Assembly (NCBI RefSeq): GCF_001306455.1 | Contig: NZ_LGTQ01000012.1 | Location: 186,001-250,000, forward strand | DNA: 64,000 nt | Reading direction: 5' to 3' | Source: Jiulongibacter sediminis | GTDB taxonomy: Bacteria > Bacteroidota > Bacteroidia > Cytophagales > Spirosomataceae | Shown here: positions 34,573-44,200 of the stretch, in pieces | Layout of the letters: every line of letters starts with the position of its first letter | How positions within the stretch are numbered: the stretch's first letter is position 1 | Notes under the pieces: generated by a model | The model's input: only the letters and a program-made list of their open reading frames with translations | What the model was told of the DNA's origin: nothing | The model's database searches: none | Program-made: the position numbers and the translations under genes

Positions 34573-34604
34573 TTTTCAATTATAATAAAGTAAGATTTAC
34601 TTTG
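34573..34604 (+). promoter_or_regulatory. Candidate kinase/transporter promoter with a palindrome over the -7 element
   Basis: TTTT (34573-34576) and TTACTTTG (34597-34604) are 20 nt apart; the -7 element is identical to that proposed for nuoL. The inverted repeat AAAGTAA-GAT-TTACTTT (34587-34603) covers the -7 element, a possible operator. Confidence 0.4.
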
Positions 34605-34691
34605 ATTATGTAAAGTTAGTGAAGGTTCGGGAAAAGGTTGATAACCCGTTCCTTTTGAATGACTTTCCAAGACGAAATGGTTTAACGAATT

Positions 34692-34723
34692 AAAAATCTG
34701 CGGGGGTTCCTGCAGATTTTTTT
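34692..34723 (+). terminator. Terminator-like hairpin in the kinase-gene leader
   Basis: AAAAATCTGC (34692-34701) and GCAGATTTTTT (34712-34722) form a 10-bp stem followed on the plus strand by T. No gene ends here, so on the plus strand it is either an attenuator or the end of a short RNA that starts near 34611. On the minus strand the complement of AAAAA gives T5. Confidence 0.55.
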
Positions 34724-34821
34724 CCTGTTTGAAAAGTAAGTCGAGTTGTTGACCAAAAATTTCGAATCGACTTCCAAGACTGTATTAAATATTTTAACCC
34801 GAGATAAACCCCCTTTTTTAA

Positions 34822-34858
34822 ATTCCGAAACCTTTGAACCATCAAAGGTTTTCGGAAT
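34822..34858 (+). repeat. Long hairpin in the kinase-gene leader
   Basis: ATTCCGAAACCTTTG (34822-34836) pairs with CAAAGGTTTTCGGAAT (34843-34858) with one bulged base; the loop is 6 nt. No T-run follows. It lies 79 nt upstream of the kinase start. Confidence 0.6.
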
Positions 34859-34936
34859 ACCACTTTTAAAATCAGAAGCAATAATTGTATCGAACATCTG
34901 GTATCTTCAAGAGATTATTTTTAGGAATGTAGCGTC

Positions 34937-35587
34937 ATGAAAGAAGAAATACACATTAAATCTGACTACTACGAGCTCAGTAAGAGGCTCATTGAATTAT
35001 TGGGCATTAAACTGGAGAAAGATAAACCCGGCCAACTGGTGATTGGTATCGGGGGAGAATCTGGCAGTGGAAAATCGGTTACCGCAGTTTGCCTTTCTGA
35101 ATATCTCAAAGACCTTGGTATCCAAAATACGGTGCTTCACATGGATGATTACTTTCATCTGCCAGCCGCCGACAATCATCAAAACAGACTTAAGACTCTT
35201 GATAACGTGGGTCCGCATGAGGTTAATCTGGAGCTTTTAGCTGCCCATGTAGATGCCTTCATAGGACATGAGAAAACAGAGGGCCCCGTTTCGGATTTTC
35301 ACGGCAACCGGTTTATAAGTAAGACTCTTGACTTCTCTAAAACGCAAGTCTTGCTGGTGGAAGGCACTTACACGTTGGAAATTAAAAACCTGGATAAAAG
35401 GGTTTTTCTGACCCGAAGTTATAATGACACTTTAAAGGATCGAATGGCCAGAGGAAGGGAAGGTTTTGACCCGTTTATAGAAAGTGTTTTAGAAATTGAA
35501 CATCAGATTATAAGTCAATATGAAGATATTGCTGACATTGTGATTGATGAAAACTTCAGACCCTTTGAAAAACAAAGAAAACTATGA
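34937..35587 (+). CDS. P-loop kinase (uridine kinase/phosphoribulokinase-like)
   Basis: 216 residues. GIGGESGSGKSVTA (about 37-50) is a clear Walker A, and VLHMDDYFHLP (about 66-76) the nucleoside/ribulose-kinase type Asp region; a later LLVEGTYTL is also typical. The substrate is not uridine for certain; a sugar is plausible because the gene overlaps the sugar transporter (4 nt) and faces a LacI regulator. It is cytosolic. Confidence 0.8.
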   Translation: MKEEIHIKSDYYELSKRLIELLGIKLEKDKPGQLVIGIGGESGSGKSVTAVCLSEYLKDLGIQNTVLHMDDYFHLPAADNHQNRLKTLDNVGPHEVNLELLAAHVDAFIGHEKTEGPVSDFHGNRFISKTLDFSKTQVLLVEGTYTLEIKNLDKRVFLTRSYNDTLKDRMARGREGFDPFIESVLEIEHQIISQYEDIADIVIDENFRPFEKQRKL

Positions 35588-36912
35588 GAAAACCGAAGCT
35601 CTCCTTTTGGCAAATTATCAATATGAATGTTGGATTCTTTGGGATTCAATATAGCTTCGGTCTACAGCAAAGTGCGGTCAATCCGATCTATGATATGCTC
35701 GGTGCATCACCTGAAGATATCCCTATTTTAAACCTCGCCGGTCCGATGACCGGCCTTTTAGTTCAGCCCATCATCGGAGCTTTAAGTGACAAAACATGGT
35801 CGCCAAGGTGGGGACGAAGAAAGCCGTTTTTTCTTATTGGTGCCCTCATGTGCAGCTTTGCGTTGCTGGTGTATCCATTTAGCTCAAGCCTTTGGATGGC
35901 CGCGGGCCTTCTGTGGATTCTCGATGCCGGCAATAACACTGCAATGGAGCCCTACAGAGCTTTTATTGCGGATACCCTGGACGCAGAGCAGCAACCAACA
36001 GGCTTTCAGGCTCAAAGTTTTTTCACGGGTTTTGGTCAGACACTCGCCAATCTTTCCCTTTTCATTTTTCCTTTGTTGATTATTGGAAGAACCGGCTCAT
36101 TGCCAAATTGGGTCTACGCTTCATTCTTTTTGGGAGCGATTTGTAGTATCGGATCCATTTGGTGGAGTGTTAGAACTACACCTGAAATCCCCCCAACACC
36201 AGAAGAGCTTGAAAAAATCAGAAATGCTGAAGGAGGATTATTTGCCCCGTTCAAAGAAATTTTGGGAGCCATTAGCGATATGCCTAAAGTAATGTGGCTT
36301 CTGGCATTGGTTTATCTGTTTCAATGGTATGCCTTGTTTTGTTATTGGCAGAACTCATCAAAAAGTATAGCTCTGTCTGTTTGGGACGCTACCCCGCTGG
36401 AGAACCCAAAACTTTATGAAGAAGCTGTTGGGTGGACAGGCCTTGTCAACGGCTGGTATAATATTATCACTTTCCTCTCCGCCTTTGGGCTGGTTTGGTT
36501 TGCAAGAAAAATCGGGCCGAAGTATGTTCATTTATTCTGTCTTATTCTGGCAGCTGCAGGATTTCTGGCTTTTCCGCAGATTGAAAACAAATACCTCCTT
36601 TTTGTAGCCATCACCGGTTTTGGAATTGGCTGGGCAAGCATGATGGGCATCCCTTACCTGATGGTGGTAAACGATATTCCAAAAGAAAGGTATGGGGTAT
36701 ATATGGGTATCATCAACATGATGATCGTTATTCCAATGATTCTACAAACTCTCACTTTTGGTTATGTTTTGAAGAATTTCCTCGGTAATGATCCCCGAAA
36801 TGCTATCACTTTTGCAGGAGCATTACTCGTTGTGGCGGCACTTGGCGTTCTATTCATCAAACCTTCAAAACCAATCTCAAGTGAATTCGTAAGTCCGCCA
36901 ATGGGACACTAA
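35584..36912 (+). CDS. SLC45-like MFS disaccharide transporter
   Basis: 442 residues with 12 hydrophobic helices. GALSDKTWSPRWGRRKPF in the loop between helices 2 and 3 is the SLC45/plant sucrose-transporter form of the MFS motif, and VQPIIGALSD precedes it. Members import sucrose, maltose or glucose with protons. The start overlaps the kinase gene by 4 nt. No glycoside hydrolase or phosphorylase is adjacent, so which sugar is carried is open. Confidence 0.83.
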   Translation: MRKPKLSFWQIINMNVGFFGIQYSFGLQQSAVNPIYDMLGASPEDIPILNLAGPMTGLLVQPIIGALSDKTWSPRWGRRKPFFLIGALMCSFALLVYPFSSSLWMAAGLLWILDAGNNTAMEPYRAFIADTLDAEQQPTGFQAQSFFTGFGQTLANLSLFIFPLLIIGRTGSLPNWVYASFFLGAICSIGSIWWSVRTTPEIPPTPEELEKIRNAEGGLFAPFKEILGAISDMPKVMWLLALVYLFQWYALFCYWQNSSKSIALSVWDATPLENPKLYEEAVGWTGLVNGWYNIITFLSAFGLVWFARKIGPKYVHLFCLILAAAGFLAFPQIENKYLLFVAITGFGIGWASMMGIPYLMVVNDIPKERYGVYMGIINMMIVIPMILQTLTFGYVLKNFLGNDPRNAITFAGALLVVAALGVLFIKPSKPISSEFVSPPMGH

Positions 36913-37096
36913 GTTTTAAGCAATGCCAATTCACCTTTGGGCTCGGAAGTGTTTCTGCTTCAAAACGCATTCGTTTTTGAAATCGAAAATGAGTCTATTT
37001 CTTCGGCATCTTCAGAATTATCGCCTGGTAAAGTCTTATCCTATTTTTCTATCAGTTTGGATTATTGAATAACTATTAAGAATCATAAGCCGGTAA

Positions 37097-37128
37097 ATTG
37101 TTGTGATCTTAAAAAATTCCTATTTTTG
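37097..37128 (+). promoter_or_regulatory. Promoter of the phosphosulfolactate synthase gene
   Basis: TATTTTTG (37121-37128) is an exact TAnnTTTG element. Upstream, ATTG (37097-37100, 20-nt spacer) or GTTG (37100-37103, 17-nt spacer) serves as -33. The start codon is 38 nt downstream. This is the best-matching promoter in the window. Confidence 0.65.
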
Positions 37129-37165
37129 GCACTTCTTTCTAAAACCCCGTAATCAATAATATTAC

Positions 37166-37990
37166 ATGAATTACGACTTAGATTTGGTGCCGGAGCGTAC
37201 CCTTAAACCTCGCGAAGCCGGCCTTACCATGGTCATGGATAAAGGCCTTAGTGTTCGTGAAATTGAAGACCTCCTCACCACTTCGTCCGATTATATGGAC
37301 ATTGTGAAATTTGGCTGGGCCACTTCTTTTGTGACTCCCAACATTCAGGATAAAATCAAAGTATATAAAGACGCCGGCATCCCGGTTTATTTTGGCGGAA
37401 CGCTCTTTGAGGCCTTCACTGTAAGAGGCCAGTTTGAAGACTACCTTCGTGTACTTGACAAGTTTGGCCTGGAGCACGCCGAAGTTTCTGATGGCTCCAT
37501 CACCTTACCACATGATGAAAAGTGTGAGTACATCAGTAGATTGGCTAAACATGTAAAAGTACTTTCAGAAGTAGGTTCTAAAGACGCCGAGAAGATTTTT
37601 GCTCCATATAAATGGATAGAAATGATGCAGGCCGAGCTTGACGCCGGAGCCTGGAAAGTCATTGGTGAAGCCAGAGAAGGTGGAAACATCGGTCTTTACA
37701 GAAGCAGCGGCGAAGTACGTCAGGGACTTGTGGATGAAATTATCCACGCCATTTCTCCTGAGAATATTATCTGGGAAGCTCCTCAAAAAGGCCAACAGGT
37801 TTATTTTGTCAAACTGGTTGGTTCAAACGTTAACCTTGGAAACATCGCACCAAACGAATTAATACCGTTAGAAACGATCAGACTAGGTCTAAGAGGGGAT
37901 ACTTTCTCTACTTTTTTACCCGACGACATCAAGAAAAAATACAAATTAGGCAAGTATTATCAGGACGACAGAATTCGTCAGGATGACTAA
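37166..37990 (+). CDS. comA: Phosphosulfolactate synthase (ComA family)
   Basis: 274 residues, TIM barrel. VKFGWATSFV (about 47-56), the AEVSDGSI region (about 105-112) and EAREGGNIGLY followed by GEVR (about 168-185) match the family. It would add sulfite to phosphoenolpyruvate to give 2-phospho-3-sulfolactate, the first step of coenzyme M synthesis in methanogens. In Bacteroidota there is no coenzyme M route known to me, so a sulfonate product (sulfolactate or a precursor of cysteate for sulfonolipids) is an inference. DedA and aroE follow on the same strand. Confidence 0.88.
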   Translation: MNYDLDLVPERTLKPREAGLTMVMDKGLSVREIEDLLTTSSDYMDIVKFGWATSFVTPNIQDKIKVYKDAGIPVYFGGTLFEAFTVRGQFEDYLRVLDKFGLEHAEVSDGSITLPHDEKCEYISRLAKHVKVLSEVGSKDAEKIFAPYKWIEMMQAELDAGAWKVIGEAREGGNIGLYRSSGEVRQGLVDEIIHAISPENIIWEAPQKGQQVYFVKLVGSNVNLGNIAPNELIPLETIRLGLRGDTFSTFLPDDIKKKYKLGKYYQDDRIRQDD

Positions 37991-38004
37991 TCGATAAAAC
38001 AAAT

Positions 38005-38658
38005 ATGGAAATTATACATTTCCTTCTTGACTTTTTGAAAGACCCTCTAGCCATGCTACAGGGTTTTCTTAATGAATATGACACCCTCACCTACGCCATC
38101 CTTTTCATGGTGATTTTTGTGGAGACAGGCTTCATCGTTATGCCTTTATTGCCAGGCGATTCATTGCTTTTCGCAACAGGCCTTCTGGCATCTACCACAG
38201 GTCAACTTGATGTTAAAATCATTATCCCTCTCCTGATATTGGCCGCCTTAATGGGTGATAATGTCAACTATTTTGTTGGCAGAAAATTCAGTGCATTTAT
38301 CAAGTCAAAAGAGAAAATACTTTTCCTTAAGCGAGAGTACATCACTCAAACTGAGGAATTTTACGAAAAACATGGCGGCAAGGCCGTAATTCTTGCCCGT
38401 TTCATGCCTATTATCCGAACTATTGCTCCTTTTGTGGCCGGTGCAGGAAGCATGAAATACGGAAAGTACATTACTTTCTGTGTTTTAGGAGCCGTGCTTT
38501 GGGTAACCTCAATTACCCTCTTAGGTTACTTCCTTGGCAACAACGAGTTTGTCAAAGCGAACTTTGAGAAGGTGGTTCTTGGTATCGTGTTCGTCAGTAT
38601 CGCCCCTATGATCATAGGTCTAATCAGAGCTAAACTTCTACCCAAACGTAATGCCTGA
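38005..38658 (+). CDS. DedA family membrane protein
   Basis: 217 residues with 5-6 hydrophobic segments. FVETGFIVMPLLPGDSLLF and the family's FxRxxP region (ILARFMPIIRTIAPFVAGAGSM) are the DedA landmarks. These proteins are linked to phospholipid flipping and membrane potential. It follows comA by 14 nt and overlaps aroE by 8 nt, so the three are cotranscribed. Confidence 0.9.
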   Translation: MEIIHFLLDFLKDPLAMLQGFLNEYDTLTYAILFMVIFVETGFIVMPLLPGDSLLFATGLLASTTGQLDVKIIIPLLILAALMGDNVNYFVGRKFSAFIKSKEKILFLKREYITQTEEFYEKHGGKAVILARFMPIIRTIAPFVAGAGSMKYGKYITFCVLGAVLWVTSITLLGYFLGNNEFVKANFEKVVLGIVFVSIAPMIIGLIRAKLLPKRNA

Positions 38659-39400
38659 GACAAAAAACTTGTATGGACTGATCGGCTACCCCCTCACGCA
38701 TTCTTTTTCGAAGAAGTACTTCACCGAAAAGTTTGAGAAAATGGGCATTTCTGCCGAGCACCGTTATGAGCTTTTTGAGATGGAAGATGCCGCTGAATTT
38801 CCTGAGCTTTTTGAGAAGTACCCAAATCTAAGAGGTATTAATATCACTATCCCTCACAAACAAAGCGTTTTTCAATTTCTCGACGAACTTGATCATTCTG
38901 CGAGCAATGTGGGTGCAGTGAATGTGGTAAAAAGAGAAGGCACAAAACTCATTGGTTACAATTCTGATTTTTACGGTTTTCAGCGTTCATTGATCGAGTT
39001 TATGGGAAGCGTTCCGCAAGGCTTAAAAGCTCTGGTTTTAGGAAACGGTGGTGCTGCAAAAGCTGTTGTCGCCGCTCTGAAAGATCTCAGCGTTCAAATT
39101 CAATTGGTTAGCAGAAAAGCTTCAGAGAAAGCAATTGATTACGATCAGGCAAAATCGGCGATTGAAGACCACCTGCTGATTGTCAATTGCACGCCTTTGG
39201 GCACTTACCCGAAAACAGATGCCTCTCCAGATTTGGCCTATGAGAAACTAACCAGCGAGCATTACTTGTTTGATCTGGTGTATAATCCGGCTGAAACTCA
39301 ATTCATGAAAAAAGGAATTGAGCAAAATGCCAACGTAAAAAACGGATACGATATGCTGGTTTATCAGGCCGAAAAATCCTGGGAAATCTGGCAGTCTTAA
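38651..39400 (+). CDS. aroE: Shikimate dehydrogenase
   Basis: 249 residues; reduces 3-dehydroshikimate to shikimate with NADPH. YPLTHSFSKKYF is the substrate-binding Ser motif, NITIPHK the catalytic Lys, and GYNSDFYGF the catalytic Asp; GNGGAAKAVVAAL is the nucleotide loop. The start overlaps the DedA gene. Slightly shorter than E. coli AroE (272), as expected for this group. Confidence 0.95.
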   Translation: MPETKNLYGLIGYPLTHSFSKKYFTEKFEKMGISAEHRYELFEMEDAAEFPELFEKYPNLRGINITIPHKQSVFQFLDELDHSASNVGAVNVVKREGTKLIGYNSDFYGFQRSLIEFMGSVPQGLKALVLGNGGAAKAVVAALKDLSVQIQLVSRKASEKAIDYDQAKSAIEDHLLIVNCTPLGTYPKTDASPDLAYEKLTSEHYLFDLVYNPAETQFMKKGIEQNANVKNGYDMLVYQAEKSWEIWQS

Positions 39401-39410
39401 ATAAAAAACT

Positions 39411-39716
39411 ATGAAATATAAAAAGCACGTTTTCATCTGTACTAACGATAAGCCAGCTCCAAAGAAATGCTGCGGCAGTGAGAAAGGTATGGAGCTCGTC
39501 GAGGCCTTCAAAGCAAGTCTGACTGAGAAAGGTTTACAAAAAGAAATCAGAGCTCAGCGAGCCGGCTGTCTGGATACCTGTGCTTTCGGACCTTCGGTAG
39601 TGGTTTATCCTGAGGGTATTTTCTACGGAAAAGTTACACCTGAAGATGTTGAGGAGATTGTAAACGAGCATTTGATTAATGACAAGCCCGTTGATCGTCT
39701 AAAACTCGATTTCTGA
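39411..39716 (+). CDS. Thioredoxin-like 2Fe-2S ferredoxin domain protein
   Basis: 101 residues with the four cysteines of the 2Fe-2S thioredoxin-like fold: Cys10, Cys20 or Cys21 in KKCCGS, and two in AGCLDTCAFGPS, followed by VVVYPEG and YGKVTPEDV. It probably transfers electrons in the cytosol. It begins 10 nt after aroE and is followed at once by the YjjG-type phosphatase gene. Confidence 0.87.
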   Translation: MKYKKHVFICTNDKPAPKKCCGSEKGMELVEAFKASLTEKGLQKEIRAQRAGCLDTCAFGPSVVVYPEGIFYGKVTPEDVEEIVNEHLINDKPVDRLKLDF

Positions 39717-39717
39717 T

Positions 39718-40416
39718 TTGTTCAAACACAAAAAACATCTCTTTTTTGATCTGGATCACACTCTTTGGGATTTTGAAACTAATGCTAAAGAGTGTCTTCT
39801 TGAGATTTTTGAACACCACTCTTTTCACAATTTCGGTTTAGAGTTTGAAACTTTCTTCAACTGTTTCTCTCAAATAAACCGTGAACTTTGGACCCAACTG
39901 GAACAAAATAAAATTACTCATGATACCATTCGTCTTCAGCGTTTCAAGATGACCTTAGACCAGCTCGGAGCCGAAAGTGATTTGACCCAATCAGAAGAGT
40001 ACAACCAGCATTTTCTTGATCTTTTACCGAATAAAAAAGGCTTAATTGAAAACTGCGTTGAGGTCCTGGATCAATTGAAAAATAATTATCACCTTCATAT
40101 TTTGAGCAATGGTTACCATGAAATCCAACTCAAAAAGTTAAAAAATAGTGGAATTGATCACTATTTCGGCGAAATCATCACCAATGACAGGGCGGGTGCC
40201 CGAAAACCCGATAGGGCCATTTTTGATTTTGCGATTACCACTGCCAAAGCTAAAAAAGAGGATGCCCTGATGATCGGCGACAGTCTGGATGCCGACATTG
40301 ATGGAGCTGAAAAAGCCGGCATGAATGCTATTCATTTTGATGAATACGATCGTCACAAAGCCAAACCGGGTGTCCCGAAAATAAAGCAATTGACTGAGCT
40401 ACTTCATTATTTGTAA
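39718..40416 (+). CDS. HAD family hydrolase, YjjG-type
   Basis: 232 residues. The nucleophile motif HLFFDLDHTLWDFE is at residues 7-20, motif II is LHILSNGYHEIQ, and motif III/IV is GARKPDRAIF ... MIGDSLDADIDGA. The group includes the 5'-nucleotidase YjjG for non-canonical pyrimidine nucleotides. The start is a TTG at 39718, 1 nt after the previous stop, because an in-frame stop 16 nt upstream excludes any earlier start and the nucleophile motif begins only 7 codons in. Confidence 0.85.
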   Translation: MFKHKKHLFFDLDHTLWDFETNAKECLLEIFEHHSFHNFGLEFETFFNCFSQINRELWTQLEQNKITHDTIRLQRFKMTLDQLGAESDLTQSEEYNQHFLDLLPNKKGLIENCVEVLDQLKNNYHLHILSNGYHEIQLKKLKNSGIDHYFGEIITNDRAGARKPDRAIFDFAITTAKAKKEDALMIGDSLDADIDGAEKAGMNAIHFDEYDRHKAKPGVPKIKQLTELLHYL

Positions 40417-40454
40417 GCCGGTCGTGACTATCTTTATCTTTTCTAAAGAAATCA

Positions 40455-41282
40455 ATGAACTACTTTGAAGCAACTATAGAAGTCAATGCCGACTTTGCAG
40501 AAATTTTGATAGCAGAGCTGGCAGAAATTGGCTTTGACACCTTTCTGGAAAACGATAACGGTTTGCAAGCCTATATCACCGAGGAGCTTTTTGACGATCA
40601 GGCTTTCAAACTTTTAATGGAAGACTATTCCACTAAAACTTCTCTCTTCTATTCTATAAAAGGTATTGAAAAGCAAAACTGGAACGCCGAATGGGAGAAA
40701 AGTTTTGATCCGATTGAAGTCAACGACCAAATAAGAGTGAGAGCCACCTTTCATGAAGCTAAAGAGGGTGTTCCGTACGAGATTATCATTACTCCAAAAA
40801 TGTCCTTTGGCACGGGCCACCACGAAACCACTGCTCAGGTGATGCAGCTTCAGCTGGAAGTAGATCATCAGAAAAAGAAAGTCCTTGATGTAGGTACCGG
40901 AACTGGTATTCTGGCCATTCTTGCTGAAAAACTGGGTGCAGGTTCAATCAGAGCTTTTGACATTGACGAGTGGTCAGTAGAAAACACACTTGAGAACATA
41001 GAACTTAATAATTGTTACAACATTTCCGTTGGCCAAGGTACTATCAAAGACGAAACAAAAGAGGAGTATGATATCGTCATCGCCAATATCAACCGAAATA
41101 TCCTTTTAGAGGAATTGAGCATTTACTCCACCTTCCTAAAAAAAGGAGGAATTCTGATGCTCAGCGGCTTTTATGAAAAAGACGGTCCGGATATTGAAGC
41201 AGAGTGTAATAATTACAGTCTCAAAAAAGTGAAACTTATAAGTAAGAAGGACTGGGCTGCAGTCGTTTATACCAAGCAGTAA
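40455..41282 (+). CDS. prmA: Ribosomal protein L11 methyltransferase
   Basis: 275 residues; trimethylates ribosomal protein L11 using S-adenosylmethionine. The N-terminal substrate domain is followed by KMSFGTGHHETT and VLDVGTGTGILAILAEKLGA (about 145-170), the PrmA form of the SAM motif, then VIANINRNILLEEL. It is 38 nt after the HAD gene and 14 nt before the next large gene. Confidence 0.95.
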   Translation: MNYFEATIEVNADFAEILIAELAEIGFDTFLENDNGLQAYITEELFDDQAFKLLMEDYSTKTSLFYSIKGIEKQNWNAEWEKSFDPIEVNDQIRVRATFHEAKEGVPYEIIITPKMSFGTGHHETTAQVMQLQLEVDHQKKKVLDVGTGTGILAILAEKLGAGSIRAFDIDEWSVENTLENIELNNCYNISVGQGTIKDETKEEYDIVIANINRNILLEELSIYSTFLKKGGILMLSGFYEKDGPDIEAECNNYSLKKVKLISKKDWAAVVYTKQ

Positions 41283-41296
41283 GAATATTCGCATAA

Positions 41297-44200
41297 ATGC
41301 CTTTTCAAACAGGAAAAAGACTACTTCGCAATTTCATCCTAATTTTTGGGCTTTTAATCAGCTCTTTTCTGGTTAATGCTCAGGTGATCAGACTTGAAAA
41401 CAGTCCTGAAACATTTCTTGAAAGTTTTGAAAAGGTTTTTACTGATGCAAAGAACGAAACCTCCATTGCTGAATTTAGTCAATTTAAGCCTCATTTTGAA
41501 AATGAAATGAGCCCGGCCGAGCGGCAACAGTTTATTCAGCTATGCCAAACAATGGCCGGCAGAAACCACAAAATGCCGGAGTATTACTACCTCCTGGTTT
41601 TTCTCAATAATGCTTTCAATCCTGAATATTTTGATGCTCAGGCACGTGCAGACCTCCTTTCGTATTTCACAAAATTGTCAGCAGATCAGCCAAAAAACCG
41701 GGTAACAGAAATTGTGAAACAACTCACCGGTTTCCTGACAGACAGAATCGTTTATGAGGCTAAATTCAATAAACTCTATGCTTTCGGAGGTCAGTTTAGG
41801 CTAGGCTATTTTGATCAGGAACAAGACTATCTCAAAGAAGAAATTCCTCAGAGCACACAAAAATCAAGCCCTGAGGAAGACTTCGGCCTGTTTGACGATT
41901 GGGATAAGGAGGAAGAATATGATCCATGGGATGATCCCTCGCTGTCTATTGACCCTGATGAGTTTTACAGGCTTATTCCGCTTCCCAAAATCAAGGGTTT
42001 AGTGCTTTATCTTGAGAATGTTGATCTGGTGATGGTGAGCCCTTCAGATTCGGCCATTTTTCAGAATACTACCGGTGCGGTGGATTTAATGGCGAATAAT
42101 TTCGTGGGCGAAAAAGGAAGTTTTGACTGGTCAATGGTCAATATACCCGAGGCAAAAGTTAATTTTTCTGAATACACTTTCAATATCTCAAAACCTTACC
42201 TCAAGGCCGAAAAGGTAGTTTTTGAATACCCCTCTTACCTCGCTGACACCGTTGAAGGTGTTTTTGAATTCAGAGGAGAAAACAGAAGAACCGGAGAAGC
42301 CATTACTTATCCAAGGTTCAAGTCTTATGAAAACAATGCTCAGTTTAAGAATCTTGAGGCTAGCCTTAGTTATAAGGGTGGATTTTCGTTGATCGGTAAC
42401 CGCCACTTTTCCAGCTCGCTTTATCATAATATTTCAACACTTTTTGTGAACAAGGGTCTGCCCAATTCATTCAAAGTGGAAGGAAGAAGAATAGAGTTCA
42501 CTGACTCTCTGATTACCTCAGATCAGATAAGTTTTACCAGCTATATCCGTGAAGACTCTATTTATCACCCGGCAGTACGTTTACGATACGATATTGAGAA
42601 TAAGTTTTTGAACCTCTATAAAGTTTTCAGGGGCGGGTTCAGAAATACCATGTATTCAGATACTTTTCATGAGATGGACATCCGATCTGACGCCATGAAG
42701 TGGGATTTGAAAACTAATAAAATGGATTTCTATATCATTGCCGGCAAAGAAGAGGTCCCCGCCATTTTTCAGGGTTTCAATTATTATAATCAGGCTCATT
42801 TACGTGAGTTAAGTAATATTGCCGGCTGGAATCCACTGGTTTTTCTGGGAAATTACGTTTACCGAAAAAAAGTAAATCGCTTCACCCTTTTTGAGATTGA
42901 AGATAAAATTCAGCTTTCCCCGCGGCGAATCAAAGACGGGGTAATCATTGCCACTCAAATGGGCTTTTTAGATTATGACCCTCACTCAGACTCGTACAGT
43001 TTAAGCAGAAAAGGCCTTCATTACTTTAAATCATCTATCGGTCGGGGTGATTACGACGACCTGGTTTTCCAGTCTTATTCTGAAGAAGGTCAGAATAACG
43101 CCAGTATTGACCTAAACTCCAACGCCCTTGATATCGGAGGCACTTCTGAGTTCAGGCTTTCAGATTCCCTGGGAATCCGATTTCTTCCCAAAGACAAATC
43201 CCTTAAAATGGAGGGCAGCAAGTCTTTCAAGTTTGCAGGTGAAATCAGTGTAAAAAATTATCGTTTCTTTGGAGATTTTGAGGTGGATTATGAGCGTTTT
43301 TTGGTCAATCTAAATAGAATCGATTCTATTACCTTCACTCCGGTCAAGGTTTATAATAGCGGTCATATCAGTAACATCGGCGGTCAGGTGGTTTACGGAA
43401 AATCAGGGATACTCTACCTGAATGCCCCGGATAATAAATCAGGTCGTAGAAAGCTTCCTCAATATCCTCGTCTGGTCATTGAAGAAGGAGCTATTGTTCG
43501 TTTTGATGATTCCTTAAGACGCGAATTCACTTACCCGGAAGACGTTTTCTTTAAAATCGAAAGCATTGACCATGACAGCCTCAACAGTGTTGACATGGCC
43601 TATAAGGGCGTTTTTAATTCAGGCGGAATCATCCGGCCCATTCAGGAGACCTTGATCGTAATGCCGGATACCTCAATCGGGTTTAATCACCTACCGAAGG
43701 GAAACTACAAGCTCTATGGCACAAACTCCTCGTTTGATTTCGAAGAGAACCTGAGAATGACGAAGAAAGGTCTGACCTCAAAAGGAAAGCTAACTCACCT
43801 TGCTGCCCTGGCCAATGCCGAAAAAGCTCGCTTTGGCTCTGACGAACTTACATTCAACGGAAAGTCGGCCCTCATAAAAGAGGCCTTCCTTGGTCAGAAT
43901 GTTTACTTCCCTGATGTCAAAATCAACGAATATGAAGCTACTTGGAAACCTGAAGTGGATAGCCTGTCAATAGCTTCTGATGAAACTTTCAGCTTTTATC
44001 AAGCCAGTACCGAACTTTCAGGAAACCTTGTAGTAAGAAATAGTGGACTTTACGGGCAGGGAAAACTCACCCGAAAGGACTCTGAGGCCAATTCCGATGC
44101 CATTAAGTTCAATAAGGCGGGTTTCCTTGCTGAGAATTCGGAGTTTATTGTGAAGTCAGAAGCTAATGCCGGCAGCCCGATTTTGAAGGGTCAAAAAGTA

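Larger units (their letters stand above)
34450..34936. other. Divergent regulatory region between the LacI gene and the kinase gene
   Basis: 487 bp with four inverted repeats listed separately. Two (34542-34555 and 34587-34603) sit on candidate promoters for the two directions. The others (34692-34723 and 34822-34858) lie in what would be the leader of the kinase mRNA, about 325 nt long. Apparent short frames here (for example 34682-34897 minus) cross the hairpins and look like chance. Confidence 0.55.

Noticed and set aside
34682-34897. 71-codon minus-strand and 64-codon plus-strand frames in the LacI divergent region
   Set aside because: Both run across two strong hairpins and show no family or ribosome site; better explained as regulatory sequence.
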